NCBI GenBank assembly: GCA_011800155.1
Contig: JAALGH010000022.1
Span: 1-64,000 of the forward strand
Source of the DNA: Flammulina velutipes
Lineage: Eukaryota; Basidiomycota; Agaricomycetes; Agaricales; Physalacriaceae
Length of the DNA stretch: 64,000 bases
Direction of reading: 5' to 3'
Positions 55,978 to 64,000 of the stretch are shown here, in pieces (position 1 is the stretch's first letter; each line of letters opens with the position of its first letter). A program made the position numbers and the translations under genes. The notes beneath the pieces were generated by a model. That model did no database searches, was not told the origin of the DNA, and worked only from the letters and a program-made list of their open reading frames with translations.

Positions 55978-57706
55978 ATACCCCCTCTTTAGGATGTGCT
56001 TGCGCCTGGAGCGCAGAAGTACCCGACCAGATGTCTTGCATGGTAAGACCGAGGTTACGAATCATGGGACGGGGTTTTGAAAATGCCTTGGGGTACCGGC
56101 GATGGAAGTCCTCTATCAACGCCAACACCTTCTCGTTCGTCAACGCTGAACTGGGCTCCCATGTGTTCTCTGATTCCGAATAATCTAACCATTTGACCAG
56201 ATACTGCACACCTCGCTTGTTCCGGGTAGGGCGTGAGTCTAAGATGGCCTCAACATCGTAGTCTTCATCGTCATCTAGAAGCTCGGGTGGTGCACCCGGG
56301 AAGTTGGGTCCATGCACATCGGTCTCCTTGAATGGGACAAGTAGGGATGCATGGAATACAGGATGAATGCGCCATTTTGGTGGGAGTTTGAGCCGATAGG
56401 TGACTGGGCCGAGAACGTCAGTGATTTCAAAGGGACCGTGTCGCTTGTTGGCAAGCTTAGCTTTTGGTCTGGTGGTTTTAAGGTTTTTGCCGTCGAGCAG
56501 GACCTTATCGCCAACTTTAAACACCACTCCTTTCCTTGTATCATCACCGTTGTTTCTCTTCATCAATTCGGCGGCAGTGGTTAGACTGGCCTGAACCTCC
56601 TCGCGCAGGAGCTGCAGGTTCGTAAGGCGGTCTTCAACCGACGGGATCTTCGAAGTCGGGTTGAGTGAGGGGTAGAAGCGGGGTTGGAAACCATGGAGGA
56701 GTTCAAAGGGTGATTTGCCCGTCGCGGCGTGGACACGGATGTTGTGGGAGAACTCCGTGTATGGGAGGTACTTCACCCAATCGTCTTGTCGGTAGTTGCA
56801 GAAGACGCGTAAGAACTGTTCAAGCTCTTGGTTGAAGCGTTCGGTCTCTCCATCTGTCTGGGGGTGATACGCGGTACTAAGGGCAGAGGTGATACCTAAC
56901 TTAGCGTGTATAGCCTGCATGACCTTGCTGGCAAATTGGGGTCCGCGATCAGAGATCATCTTGTCCCAAAGACCATAGCGTCGAAATGTGTTGTCAATGA
57001 GAACGTCCACAGTTCCGTCAGCGTCAATAGTCTTCTTGCAGGGGGTGACAATGACGGTCTTGGTCAGCCGGTCGACGACGCAGTGAATGGAGTCGTAGCC
57101 GTCGACTTCAGGAAGGTCAGTGATGAAGTCGGTGGTGATGGTGCCGAAGGGTCGGTCAGGGATTTCGTTGGGGACGAGGGGAACATGAGCGGGATGATTG
57201 TTCGGCTTGGTGAGCTGGCAAGTGGCACAGCCATCGACGTAGTCCCGAACAAAGACTGACATGCCAGGCCACCAGAACTGTCGGCTGAGAAGTTCATAGG
57301 TCTTGAACCGTCCGGGATGACCTGGACCAACCAGATCATGGTGCATCTTGACGATGTCTCGACGTAGTTCAATGTCGGCAGGGACATAGACTTTACCACG
57401 GAAGAGGACAATGCCATCTTCGTAGTTCCATTCCTGTAGGTTTTTGACCAGCGAACGCGGACCGTTGCGAAGGATAACATCTAACGCACCGACAACCTCA
57501 GCGTCTTTCTTTGGACATTCTCGAATACGACGTCTCAACTCAGCATCACCGATTGCCACTACCTCTCCTGGTCTAGTTGCTCGAATTCGGAAGAACTTGG
57601 GGTCTAGGAGTACGCGATCAATGTTGTCGTCCTCGACCCCCTCTTTATGGTCCGCGCGGCGGGATAGTGGGTCACTACGGTTGGAAGTGCCAGGTTTGTG
57701 CGTCAA
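55850..57706 (-). CDS. pol: Integrase with chromodomain, Gypsy copy A
   Basis: About 618 codons. In order: the end of RNase H/tether (THKPGTSNRSDPLSRR), an HHCC zinc finger with CATCQ near residue 135, a DDE integrase core with ITTDF, SDRGPQF and ETERFNQ, a GPFEI-containing C-terminal domain, and a chromodomain (QYLVKWLDYSESENTWEP) near residues 500-550. The chromodomain places it among chromoviruses, which target histone-marked chromatin. The frame runs through the polypurine tract into the LTR before stopping. A stop at 57749 separates it from RT, although the frame is otherwise continuous. Confidence 0.9.
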   Translation of the reverse strand: MTHKPGTSNRSDPLSRRADHKEGVEDDNIDRVLLDPKFFRIRATRPGEVVAIGDAELRRRIRECPKKDAEVVGALDVILRNGPRSLVKNLQEWNYEDGIVLFRGKVYVPADIELRRDIVKMHHDLVGPGHPGRFKTYELLSRQFWWPGMSVFVRDYVDGCATCQLTKPNNHPAHVPLVPNEIPDRPFGTITTDFITDLPEVDGYDSIHCVVDRLTKTVIVTPCKKTIDADGTVDVLIDNTFRRYGLWDKMISDRGPQFASKVMQAIHAKLGITSALSTAYHPQTDGETERFNQELEQFLRVFCNYRQDDWVKYLPYTEFSHNIRVHAATGKSPFELLHGFQPRFYPSLNPTSKIPSVEDRLTNLQLLREEVQASLTTAAELMKRNNGDDTRKGVVFKVGDKVLLDGKNLKTTRPKAKLANKRHGPFEITDVLGPVTYRLKLPPKWRIHPVFHASLLVPFKETDVHGPNFPGAPPELLDDDEDYDVEAILDSRPTRNKRGVQYLVKWLDYSESENTWEPSSALTNEKVLALIEDFHRRYPKAFSKPRPMIRNLGLTMQDIWSGTSALQAQAHPKEGVLSRIASILLPPSRSPTSPGVRHTLPLSRVCRSGPGQSATPWE

Positions 57707-57748
57707 CGTAAAGTCAAATCGGGTAAGGAAAAGGGCCCAACGGGCTTG

Positions 57749-58948
57749 TCAGCGACTCAGCTTTTGTGCATTGGTAAAGTACTCGAGGTTCTTGTGGTCG
57801 GTGATGATATCGACCGTGTGCGTGGCTCCTTCCAAGTAGTGCCGCCAAGCTTCAAGTGCATGGATGATTGCCAATAGCTCCTTGTCATGAATGTCGTAGT
57901 TGCGCTCGGGTTCCGACAAGGACTTGGACAAAAAGGCGACTGGATGCCACTGCCCGTCCTCGCTGACCTGAGACAGAATGCCTCCAGTGGCGTAGTCTGA
58001 GGCGTCTACTTCAACACGATACAGCTTTTCAGCATCGGGCATAATAAGGACAGGGGACGAGGTGAACGCATCTTTGAGAGCCTCAAAGGCCGTTTGACAT
58101 TCCAGAGACCATATCCAAGGTTGATCCTTCTTGGTGAGATCGAACAGTGGTCGCGCCAACTTGGAGAATCCTTCGATAAACCGTCGGTAGAAGTTGCCAA
58201 AACCCAAAAAGGACTGCACGTCCTTCACGTGCCGTGGGGTTGGCCACTGAACTACGCCGGCGACTTTGACTGGATCCATGCGGAGAGCGTTGTGAGAGAT
58301 GATGAGACCCAGGAATTCGATGGACTCAGCTTCAAACACGCATTTCTCCGGCTTAGCATAAAGATCGTGGTCTTGAAGTCGTTTGAGGACCTGACGTACG
58401 AGCTTGCGGTGTTCTTCCAGAGTTTCGGTGAAGATCAGGATATCGTCCATGTAAACGACAACTTTTCCGGAGTCGATAAGATTCTTGAGAATGGTATTCA
58501 TCATTGCTTGAAACGTGGCGGGGGAATTCATAAGACCAAAGAACATCACCAGGGGTTCAAACAGGCCACGGTTCGTTTTGAACGTGCCTTTCCACTCGTC
58601 TCCCTCCTTTATCCGAACATTATTGTAGCCCCAACGTAGATCAATCTTGGAGAAGACTTTGGTGCCTTTCAGCTTGTCGATAAGCTCGGGAATGAGCGGC
58701 AACGGGTACTCGTTCTTGACGGTACCTTTGTTCAGGTCGCGATAATCCTGTACAGGGCGTAGCTTTCCATCCTTTTTCTTAACAAAGAAGAACGAACTTG
58801 CCATTGGGGACTTAGATGGGCGAATATAGCCCTTGGCCAGGTTCTCGTCGAGAAAGGCATCGAGTTCCTTCTGTTCTGCAGGCGACAATGGATACGTCTT
58901 GCAGGGTTTCGGTTCAAAGCCTGGTTTCAGGTCTATGGCGTGGTCCAA
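57749..58948 (-). CDS. pol: Reverse transcriptase-RNase H, Gypsy copy A
   Basis: About 399 codons with the FVKKKDGKLRPVQDYR block, a MNSPATFQ block, catalytic YMDDILIF near 58450, the RNase H EVDASDYATGG and a later DHKNLEYF. It ends at TGA (57749-57751), exactly where related elements continue into the QARWALFL segment, which is still encoded after the stop. Upstream, the frame is one base out with the preceding coding sequence near 58940. Confidence 0.9.
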   Translation of the reverse strand: MDHAIDLKPGFEPKPCKTYPLSPAEQKELDAFLDENLAKGYIRPSKSPMASSFFFVKKKDGKLRPVQDYRDLNKGTVKNEYPLPLIPELIDKLKGTKVFSKIDLRWGYNNVRIKEGDEWKGTFKTNRGLFEPLVMFFGLMNSPATFQAMMNTILKNLIDSGKVVVYMDDILIFTETLEEHRKLVRQVLKRLQDHDLYAKPEKCVFEAESIEFLGLIISHNALRMDPVKVAGVVQWPTPRHVKDVQSFLGFGNFYRRFIEGFSKLARPLFDLTKKDQPWIWSLECQTAFEALKDAFTSSPVLIMPDAEKLYRVEVDASDYATGGILSQVSEDGQWHPVAFLSKSLSEPERNYDIHDKELLAIIHALEAWRHYLEGATHTVDIITDHKNLEYFTNAQKLSR

Positions 58949-59216
58949 GGACTGCGAGCGGGGAGGCGTTCTGAAGTACTTTTGTCGAACACTGTGAGAT
59001 AGGCATGATAAGGGGAGGGAATGCGTTCAGCGAGTGGTCGAGTGTCAGCTGGCTTTTGGCTAGCCTCAGCAAGCTCTTGGGCTCTGGTGAAACCAGCGCG
59101 AACGTGAACGAAGGGACCGTCTGAAGAATGTGGATTGCGCACCGGGTGGGGATAATCATCCCGAAACAGCTCTTCAAATACCTCCTCCTCTCACTCTCTA
59201 GGGATTTCTTCTTCAT
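58914..59216 (-). pseudogene. pol: Protease-RT linker, frameshifted
   Basis: Coding resemblance continues between protease and RT, but the readable frame changes near 59200 and again near 58940, each by one base. These lesions separate protease from RT in this copy. Confidence 0.6.
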
Positions 59217-60039
59217 CGTCGTCGTTCTCTGTGAAGAGGACGACAGGAATTTGGACTCGGGTAAATGCGTGGACTGCGCGTCGGCGTCCAGCGACTCGGT
59301 GAACAGGTACAGGTTTTAGATTACCCTCTCGATCCTTCCACTGGACCTGGTAGTCTCGGTGATGAGCACGAGGGTCATGCGGGGTTCGCGTCTGGTTAAC
59401 AAGTGCAGGTGTGCGTTTAGCGTGAGCACGTACATCGGTCACCGGTGGGTTTTTAAGGGTGCAGGTATCGGGGCATCGAGTGAAGTCGACATGAGTGCCA
59501 GCCCAGTCGATCTCGGGGTTGTGTTCGTCAAGCCAATCTGTGCCTAAGATGACATCGTGGTCACCAATATCGGTGACGTAGAGCTCAATAAGTTCCTCGT
59601 GGTAGGATTGACCATCACGAGAGTAGATGCGCACAAGTTGAACGGTATAGTGGCGCACCCAACCCATGACGTTCTCAGAGCCGTCAATGTTGCGGATAGG
59701 GAATGGTGATGAAAGGGGAATGAGGGTAAAGTGGTGCGCATTTGCGTACCGGGCGTTAATAATGATGCCTTCAGCACCACTATCAACAAGTGCTTGTGCA
59801 ACGATTCTTTTGCCAGTAAGTTTGCCAATAAATTCGAGTTCCAGCGTGATTGAGGGTGTCTGTAGGTTGCGGGTGACTGCCGACATTTGAAGTTCAAAGG
59901 GATGAACACGCTCATGAGGATGGGGTGATAGTACAGCGAATCGATTGGGTGAACATATGGCAAAATTTTGTACGGCTCCGCCTAATGTTGCAGTAGGGGA
60001 GCACTTTAAAAATCCAATCCAGCAACATCTCTCAAACAC
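59191..60039 (-). CDS. pro: Aspartic protease, Gypsy copy A
   Basis: 282 codons with VDSGAEG (active site) near residue 87 and DVILGTDWL near 160. It overlaps the end of gag by 34 nt in a different frame, which suggests ribosomal frameshifting or a fused ancestral frame. Confidence 0.82.
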   Translation of the reverse strand: MFERCCWIGFLKCSPTATLGGAVQNFAICSPNRFAVLSPHPHERVHPFELQMSAVTRNLQTPSITLELEFIGKLTGKRIVAQALVDSGAEGIIINARYANAHHFTLIPLSSPFPIRNIDGSENVMGWVRHYTVQLVRIYSRDGQSYHEELIELYVTDIGDHDVILGTDWLDEHNPEIDWAGTHVDFTRCPDTCTLKNPPVTDVRAHAKRTPALVNQTRTPHDPRAHHRDYQVQWKDREGNLKPVPVHRVAGRRRAVHAFTRVQIPVVLFTENDDDEEEIPRE

Positions 60040-61103
60040 GCTACTGCCTGCTCCTTATCCTCTCCCTGCAGTCCACGAAGAAGGTTAGCCACCGCACTGA
60101 TCTGGGCGATGGCATTGGTAGAGTCAGTGACGGGGGTGGTGGTGTCAGTGGACGGAGATGACGTAGCCACATCAGTGGCGCGAATGTTGCGAGTGGATTG
60201 AGGGGTTCCGGGAGTGGTACGCGTGGGGCAGTTGTGGGAGATATGCCCAGGGCGACGACACTTGAAGCAGGCACCCTGTTGACGAAGGATCTCGCGGTCC
60301 ATGGGAGTCAGTCTCGGAACGTGAGGAAGGTTCGAGGATGCACCTGGGCGTCTAGACGCGTCAACGTCCATGGGAACTCCCATGTCAGGAGCCGGGGCTC
60401 TAGGAGCGGCAGGAGTGCGGGGAGCGGGAACATAACCGGGACCTCTCCAATTATTCTTCTCAGCCTTCCGGTTTTCCCATGCATGCTGCATCTCAACTGC
60501 GCGGGCCTTGTAATCGTTGAGAGTAGCGGGAGGGGGATAAGACAGAGTGATGCGATCAACGAGGGAGCTATTGAGGCCCTTCTTGAGGAAATAGAGGAGC
60601 GAGCTTTCGTCGAACTCAGAGTCGTCAGCGTACGAATTAAACTCGGTGAGGAACTTATCAATATCTGAAAACTCCTTCTCTTGACGCCGCAGGGTCTCAA
60701 TGGCCGTGCGTGCCACAGTGATGGGGTCAATGGCGGCAAAGTCAGCCTTGAACTTGGCAATAACGCTGGCCAGGGTAGTCCACCTCTTGTTGGCAGCGAG
60801 AATAGTAGTGTCGTCCTGGTCGGCGTCAAATTCCTTCATGCGGCGCTCAGCCCATTTACCACCGAGGTTTCCCCTGAAGCAGGAGAAGAACAGGGCAACC
60901 CGTTCGGAGTCGGTGGGATATCGGGTGTCGTTGAGGCGCAAGTGATTCCGGAATTGAGCCAGCCATCTAGAGGCAGAGTTACGATCGCCGTGGAACTCTT
61001 CGAGTTTAGCGCCACGTTCACTTGGGATAGGGGCAGGTGCGTTAAACATGATGGGGATAGCAGGAATAACAGGGGAAGGTGGACCAGAAGAGGAAGAAGA
61101 CAA
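60006..61103 (-). CDS. gag: Gag, Gypsy copy A
   Basis: 365 codons: Ser-rich start, capsid-like region from AKLEEFHGDRN, and zinc knuckle CFKCRRPGHISHNC near residue 290. Close relative of the gag of copy B. Confidence 0.85.
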   Translation of the reverse strand: MSSSSSGPPSPVIPAIPIMFNAPAPIPSERGAKLEEFHGDRNSASRWLAQFRNHLRLNDTRYPTDSERVALFFSCFRGNLGGKWAERRMKEFDADQDDTTILAANKRWTTLASVIAKFKADFAAIDPITVARTAIETLRRQEKEFSDIDKFLTEFNSYADDSEFDESSLLYFLKKGLNSSLVDRITLSYPPPATLNDYKARAVEMQHAWENRKAEKNNWRGPGYVPAPRTPAAPRAPAPDMGVPMDVDASRRPGASSNLPHVPRLTPMDREILRQQGACFKCRRPGHISHNCPTRTTPGTPQSTRNIRATDVATSSPSTDTTTPVTDSTNAIAQISAVANLLRGLQGEDKEQAVACLRDVAGLDF

Positions 61104-61300
61104 GGAAGAGGATGAAGATGAGGAGCTGGGAGGTTCTTCGGCCGGCGAAGAGGTTGGTAGCGGTTCCGGGAGACTGGGTTCTGGGGGAAGGTGGGGTTCG
61201 TCCGAGTGATGAGACGATACGGGGGATGCAGGAGCTGGTTCTTGAGTCTGAATGGACTCGGGTTCTTGGGGTTCTGGTGAGGGTACGACTGGTTCTGGAT

Positions 61301-61756
61301 CTAATGATGACTCAGCTCTTTGCTGTTCTTCAGCGCGTTGACGATCGTGGTATCAATCAAGGTGTCTTTGAGCTTCTGTGAAGTCGAGGGAGGTGGGATA
61401 GATAGGGACATTGTTATTGTCTCGGATGAACCAGCGATCGTCGTCGTCAAAGAAGAGTTCTTGCCACTCGCCACTGGGATCGAGGATCCAAGCTGCGCTT
61501 TGATAAACTTTGGCGCCGGGAGGTAACGGAGGGGAGTCTGCGTCGGCTGAGAAGCGTGTGATGGTGCCGGCTTATCAGTGCGTGGGCGAAGCTCACGCGG
61601 GTAACGGCGACGAAGGATTTTGAGATCGGGAGGCAGTAAGCTGAAGTTAACTTCGTCAACTGTTAACGCACGAGGGGAACTGGTTTTCTTGAGTCTCAGG
61701 CGCGTGGCCCGAGGAGTAAGATCTGGCTTGGTTGTAGAGGTACGGTCGGCGGGCAT
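61301..61756 (-). CDS. Leader frame of Gypsy copy A
   Basis: 151 codons beginning MPADRTSTTKPDL. The coding-like sequence continues toward gag in another frame (Glu/Pro/Ser-rich), so leader and gag may once have been one frame. Confidence 0.5.
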   Translation of the reverse strand: MPADRTSTTKPDLTPRATRLRLKKTSSPRALTVDEVNFSLLPPDLKILRRRYPRELRPRTDKPAPSHASQPTQTPLRYLPAPKFIKAQLGSSIPVASGKNSSLTTTIAGSSETITMSLSIPPPSTSQKLKDTLIDTTIVNALKNSKELSHH

Positions 61757-61781
61757 GCACCAAGCGAGGTGGGTGTAGAAG

Positions 61782-61791
61782 AGTTTGTCCT
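61782..61791 (-). promoter_or_regulatory. Self-complementary primer-binding site, Gypsy copy A
   Basis: On the minus strand AGGACAAACT lies 2 nt after the LTR. It is the exact complement of AGTTTGTCCT in the LTR (61950-61959), which lies about 25-30 nt after a TATA-like sequence and so is the likely 5' end of the RNA. Self-priming of this type is known from Tf1 and sushi elements. Confidence 0.75.
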
Positions 61792-61793
61792 AG

Positions 61794-62252
61794 TGTCAAG
61801 GACGGAGTCCGGCGTGAACCAAACAACCACCCAAGTCGTGATCGGACAGAGAGAGCGATGAGAGAGATAAGCAGATAAAAGTGGATTGAGCATATGAGAG
61901 AGCCTGGCTCGATACAGTACTGGGAAGTCCGAGTAGTGCAGAGACAAAGAGGACAAACTAAGGAACTATCTAGAAAGACCGTGAATATAAGTAAAGTGTC
62001 CATGAGATCGATGAGCCGTGATGATGTGATAATGAGCAATCCTATGATGCAATCCGGAGCGTGGGAATAAAGTGGTATGTGCCTTGCTTGAGGTCACGTG
62101 TCGCGCAAGGCACATACCAAAAACATGACATCATCGGGCTATGTCCCAACCCGGTCCGGAACGACAAACACGTGAAAGAGGGAGAGTGTGGTGTACCCTT
62201 GGGGAGGTCGGGGATCGTGATGGAGGGAGCAAAATAGAGGCAATTCGTGACA
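61794..62252 (-). repeat. 5' LTR of Gypsy copy A
   Basis: 459 bp, starting TGTCACGAATTGCC at 62252 and ending CCTTGACA at 61794. It has a perfect 15-bp stem, TGGTATGTGCCTTGC, at 62073-62087 and 62105-62119 with CACGTG in the loop, a TTATATTC near 61985 and AGTTTGTCCT at 61950-61959. Confidence 0.9.
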
Positions 62253-63110
62253 CCAGACCTACACCGCATCTCCAAAAGTTTCCAGAAGTCACAGGCATCC
62301 CTCGAAGACGTCGTTCGTGTATACCAGGTTGTTCAAAAACTTTTTGGTTTAATTGAGACACGGTGATGTTCAACCTGGGGACTGGAGACGTAGAACGCGC
62401 TGAAGAACAACTTGTATTACTTTGGGTATCTTCGTTCTTTATTGTCCCTTCCTTACGACTTAATCTTACCCCTCTAGGAATACCAAACAAACCTGTCGGC
62501 CTACGCTGAAATGGTCGAGCAGACACTTGACCTGGAACAGTTGGATCACCACAAAGCTTGACTTTGACCGAGTCTAGAGAACAGCCAACAGTATGGCTAT
62601 TGCTTCCGATTGACCAAGAGTGCGAATACCTTCTCTTCATTCCGACTGGGCTAATGCAAGACTCTATAGGATGTGAACGCAACAGGCATTTCGAAGAAGA
62701 AATCACAGTACATTGAGCTCAGCGCTAATAAATCCGGTGTTTACTTCATAACCAAAACATTGACCTCGGATAACGACAACAGGACACAGAGCACATTCGT
62801 CAAGGAGGTGGTCAACATCGCCTGTGAGTCATCTTTCATTTCACCTGGAAGCCCAAGATTACTAATAATTCATAGCTTCGTATTCTCCGGTGTTTGAGTC
62901 CCTCGATAATGTTCTGGCGCATTTGGATGCAATTGTAAGGTGCGTTGAGATGCTTGTACGCCTAGCTCGACTTGACATTCATGTTTCTACTCACCGGCAA
63001 CAGCTGGGCCAAATATGGGAGGCAAATTGGACTACGCGAGAACCCACTGAAATCATCCACCACGGAACGACGAAGGGCACAATCGAGTGTTGTTCTGGGC
63101 AGTAGTCCAT
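62253..63110 (+). pseudogene. MSH2: MSH2 pseudogene, lever/clamp to ATPase part
   Basis: Immediately after the LTR the frame reads [12 protein letters not shown], then [11 protein letters not shown]. Further blocks follow: YAEMVEQTLDLEQLDHH near 62490, QQYGYCFRLTKS near 62590, ATGISKKKSQYIELS and VKEVVNIA at about 62672-62831. After a 40-odd-nt intron come ESLDNVLAHLDAIV, then GPNMGGK (the MutS Walker A) at 63006-63026 and a remnant PCASA near 63110. The order is that of MSH2, but large pieces are missing and frames change, so this is a pseudogene. It continues, after a short gap, the fragment ending at 13658. Confidence 0.88.
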
Positions 63111-64000
63111 GTGCAAGCGCAATCTTGTGAGTTCTCCCACTAGGTTTGTGCCTTGCTCACCACGTCACCAGGCCTTCACTCGCTCATATCCTCTGGTTCA
63201 ACGTCGATTGGAGTGGGAGACACATTCAAGGATAATCGTCATCGCCTGCATTTCCATCCAGTCGTAAAAGATATGCTCATTATATGTCACTCGGTGTCAA
63301 ACCACTGATGGAATCTCCACAGATGTATGGCGGTGAAGACAACCATCGCAAACTTCGTTCCAAGGAGCGTGATCATCTGAGGTCGTTCGTAGGTGGGACT
63401 GGCGTAGGGTATAGCTATCCTCATCTGGACCGGCTTTGCATGCCCAACATCCTCAGCTTGGGGGGACCCCACATCATCCTATGGCTTTCCTAACGGCTGG
63501 TGTGGTAGTGTGAGCGCTGTGGGTAGCGGCTTCGACAGATGATCATTGCGATAGGAAAGCGATGAAGGCGTCGGTCGATACATTTCTGGGGAATTATATA
63601 GACAGCTGTTGCCGCCGGCATTTCCCTCCAAAACGAGTAGGCCTCCAGAAAATATACACTACCAATATGTCACAGAAGTTTTTCAGAGTGATGTTTGAGA
63701 TGTTTCATTCAGGAAACTACTGGGTTTGGGCAAAGTGATGTTGTCCGAATTTGGCTACGGGAAAATACGCTGGAATTCATGTTGTCACATTTGTGTAAGG
63801 AGCCAAGCCTGAACTGGGTTCGGCAAGAAATAGTCAAAGAATAACTAGGAAGAACTACGAGGCTTGCTGGTGGCTGTTCATTGACGGAGTGGTCATGGTC
63901 ATGGGAGAAGGAAGAAATGTGTTATTTAATGGAAGAGCTGATCAGAGATGATGCTGCCCGATACCAACATCTATTTCTTCGTTCCAACCATCACCATCAT
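63111..64000. other. Right flank without a recognisable gene
   Basis: Further MSH2 ATPase motifs would be expected here, but I could not read any. Short frames only. Confidence 0.45.

Larger units (their letters stand above)
55601..62252 (-). mobile_element. Gypsy copy A, chromodomain retrotransposon
   Basis: 6.65 kb with 5' LTR 61794-62252, primer site, leader, gag, protease, RT-RNase H, integrase with chromodomain, a purine-rich tract AAAGAGGGGGTAT, and a 3' LTR shortened to 377 bp. It lies against MSH2 at 62253. It has frameshifts and a nonsense codon, so it is not autonomous. Confidence 0.92.

Overview
The window is a repeat-dense stretch of a filamentous basidiomycete genome, most likely Agaricomycetes. 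The support is short (about 48-60 nt) GT-AG introns, a Plavaka-type transposase, a chromodomain Ty3/Gypsy element, a hAT transposase and basidiomycete-type expanded gene families. No host gene is clearly intact; a mismatch-repair MSH2 copy survives only as broken pieces.

Layout. 1-2106: flank without a recognisable gene. 2107-12254: a 10.1-kb DNA transposon bounded by matching inverted termini. It holds a decayed Plavaka transposase (minus) and, divergently, a decayed gene of an expanded family, then a nine-exon DUF6532-like gene and a subterminal repeat array. 13160-13658 and 62253-63110 are two consecutive but separated parts of one MSH2 pseudogene, both on the plus strand. The 48.6 kb between them is nested mobile DNA. 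Inside it lie: (i) a giant inverted repeat with arms of about 9.2 kb (left 15857-25026; right 27356-37044 plus 51009-51122) around a 2.3-kb spacer. Each arm carries a Ty3/Gypsy pol split by a hAT-like MITE and three further unfamiliar genes (A, B, C). (ii) A 14-kb LTR retroelement (37045-51008) inserted in gene A of the right arm, with near-identical LTRs, a defective gag-protease, and in place of pol a hAT transposase plus an intact member of the same expanded family seen in the Plavaka element. (iii) Two chromodomain Gypsy copies in tandem (52683-62252, minus), whose LTR-LTR junction is also present, inverted, at 13659-15029.

How the parts relate. The Gypsy LTR contains a strong U3 hairpin with a CACGTG loop. 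Its primer-binding site is complementary to the predicted start of its own transcript, which suggests Tf1/sushi-type self-priming. The arms were copied after the MITE and several nonsense mutations had occurred. Later the left arm lost 625 bp, with one breakpoint in the LTR hairpin loop, and the right arm received the 14-kb element. A short palindrome of the form CCCGCTA...TAGCGGG is scattered through the arm unit, in frame inside coding exons, and is nearly absent elsewhere. The most system-like observation is that one uncharacterised gene family sits divergently, about 1 kb away, from transposases of two unrelated superfamilies.

All homology calls are from reading the translated sequence; no database was searched.
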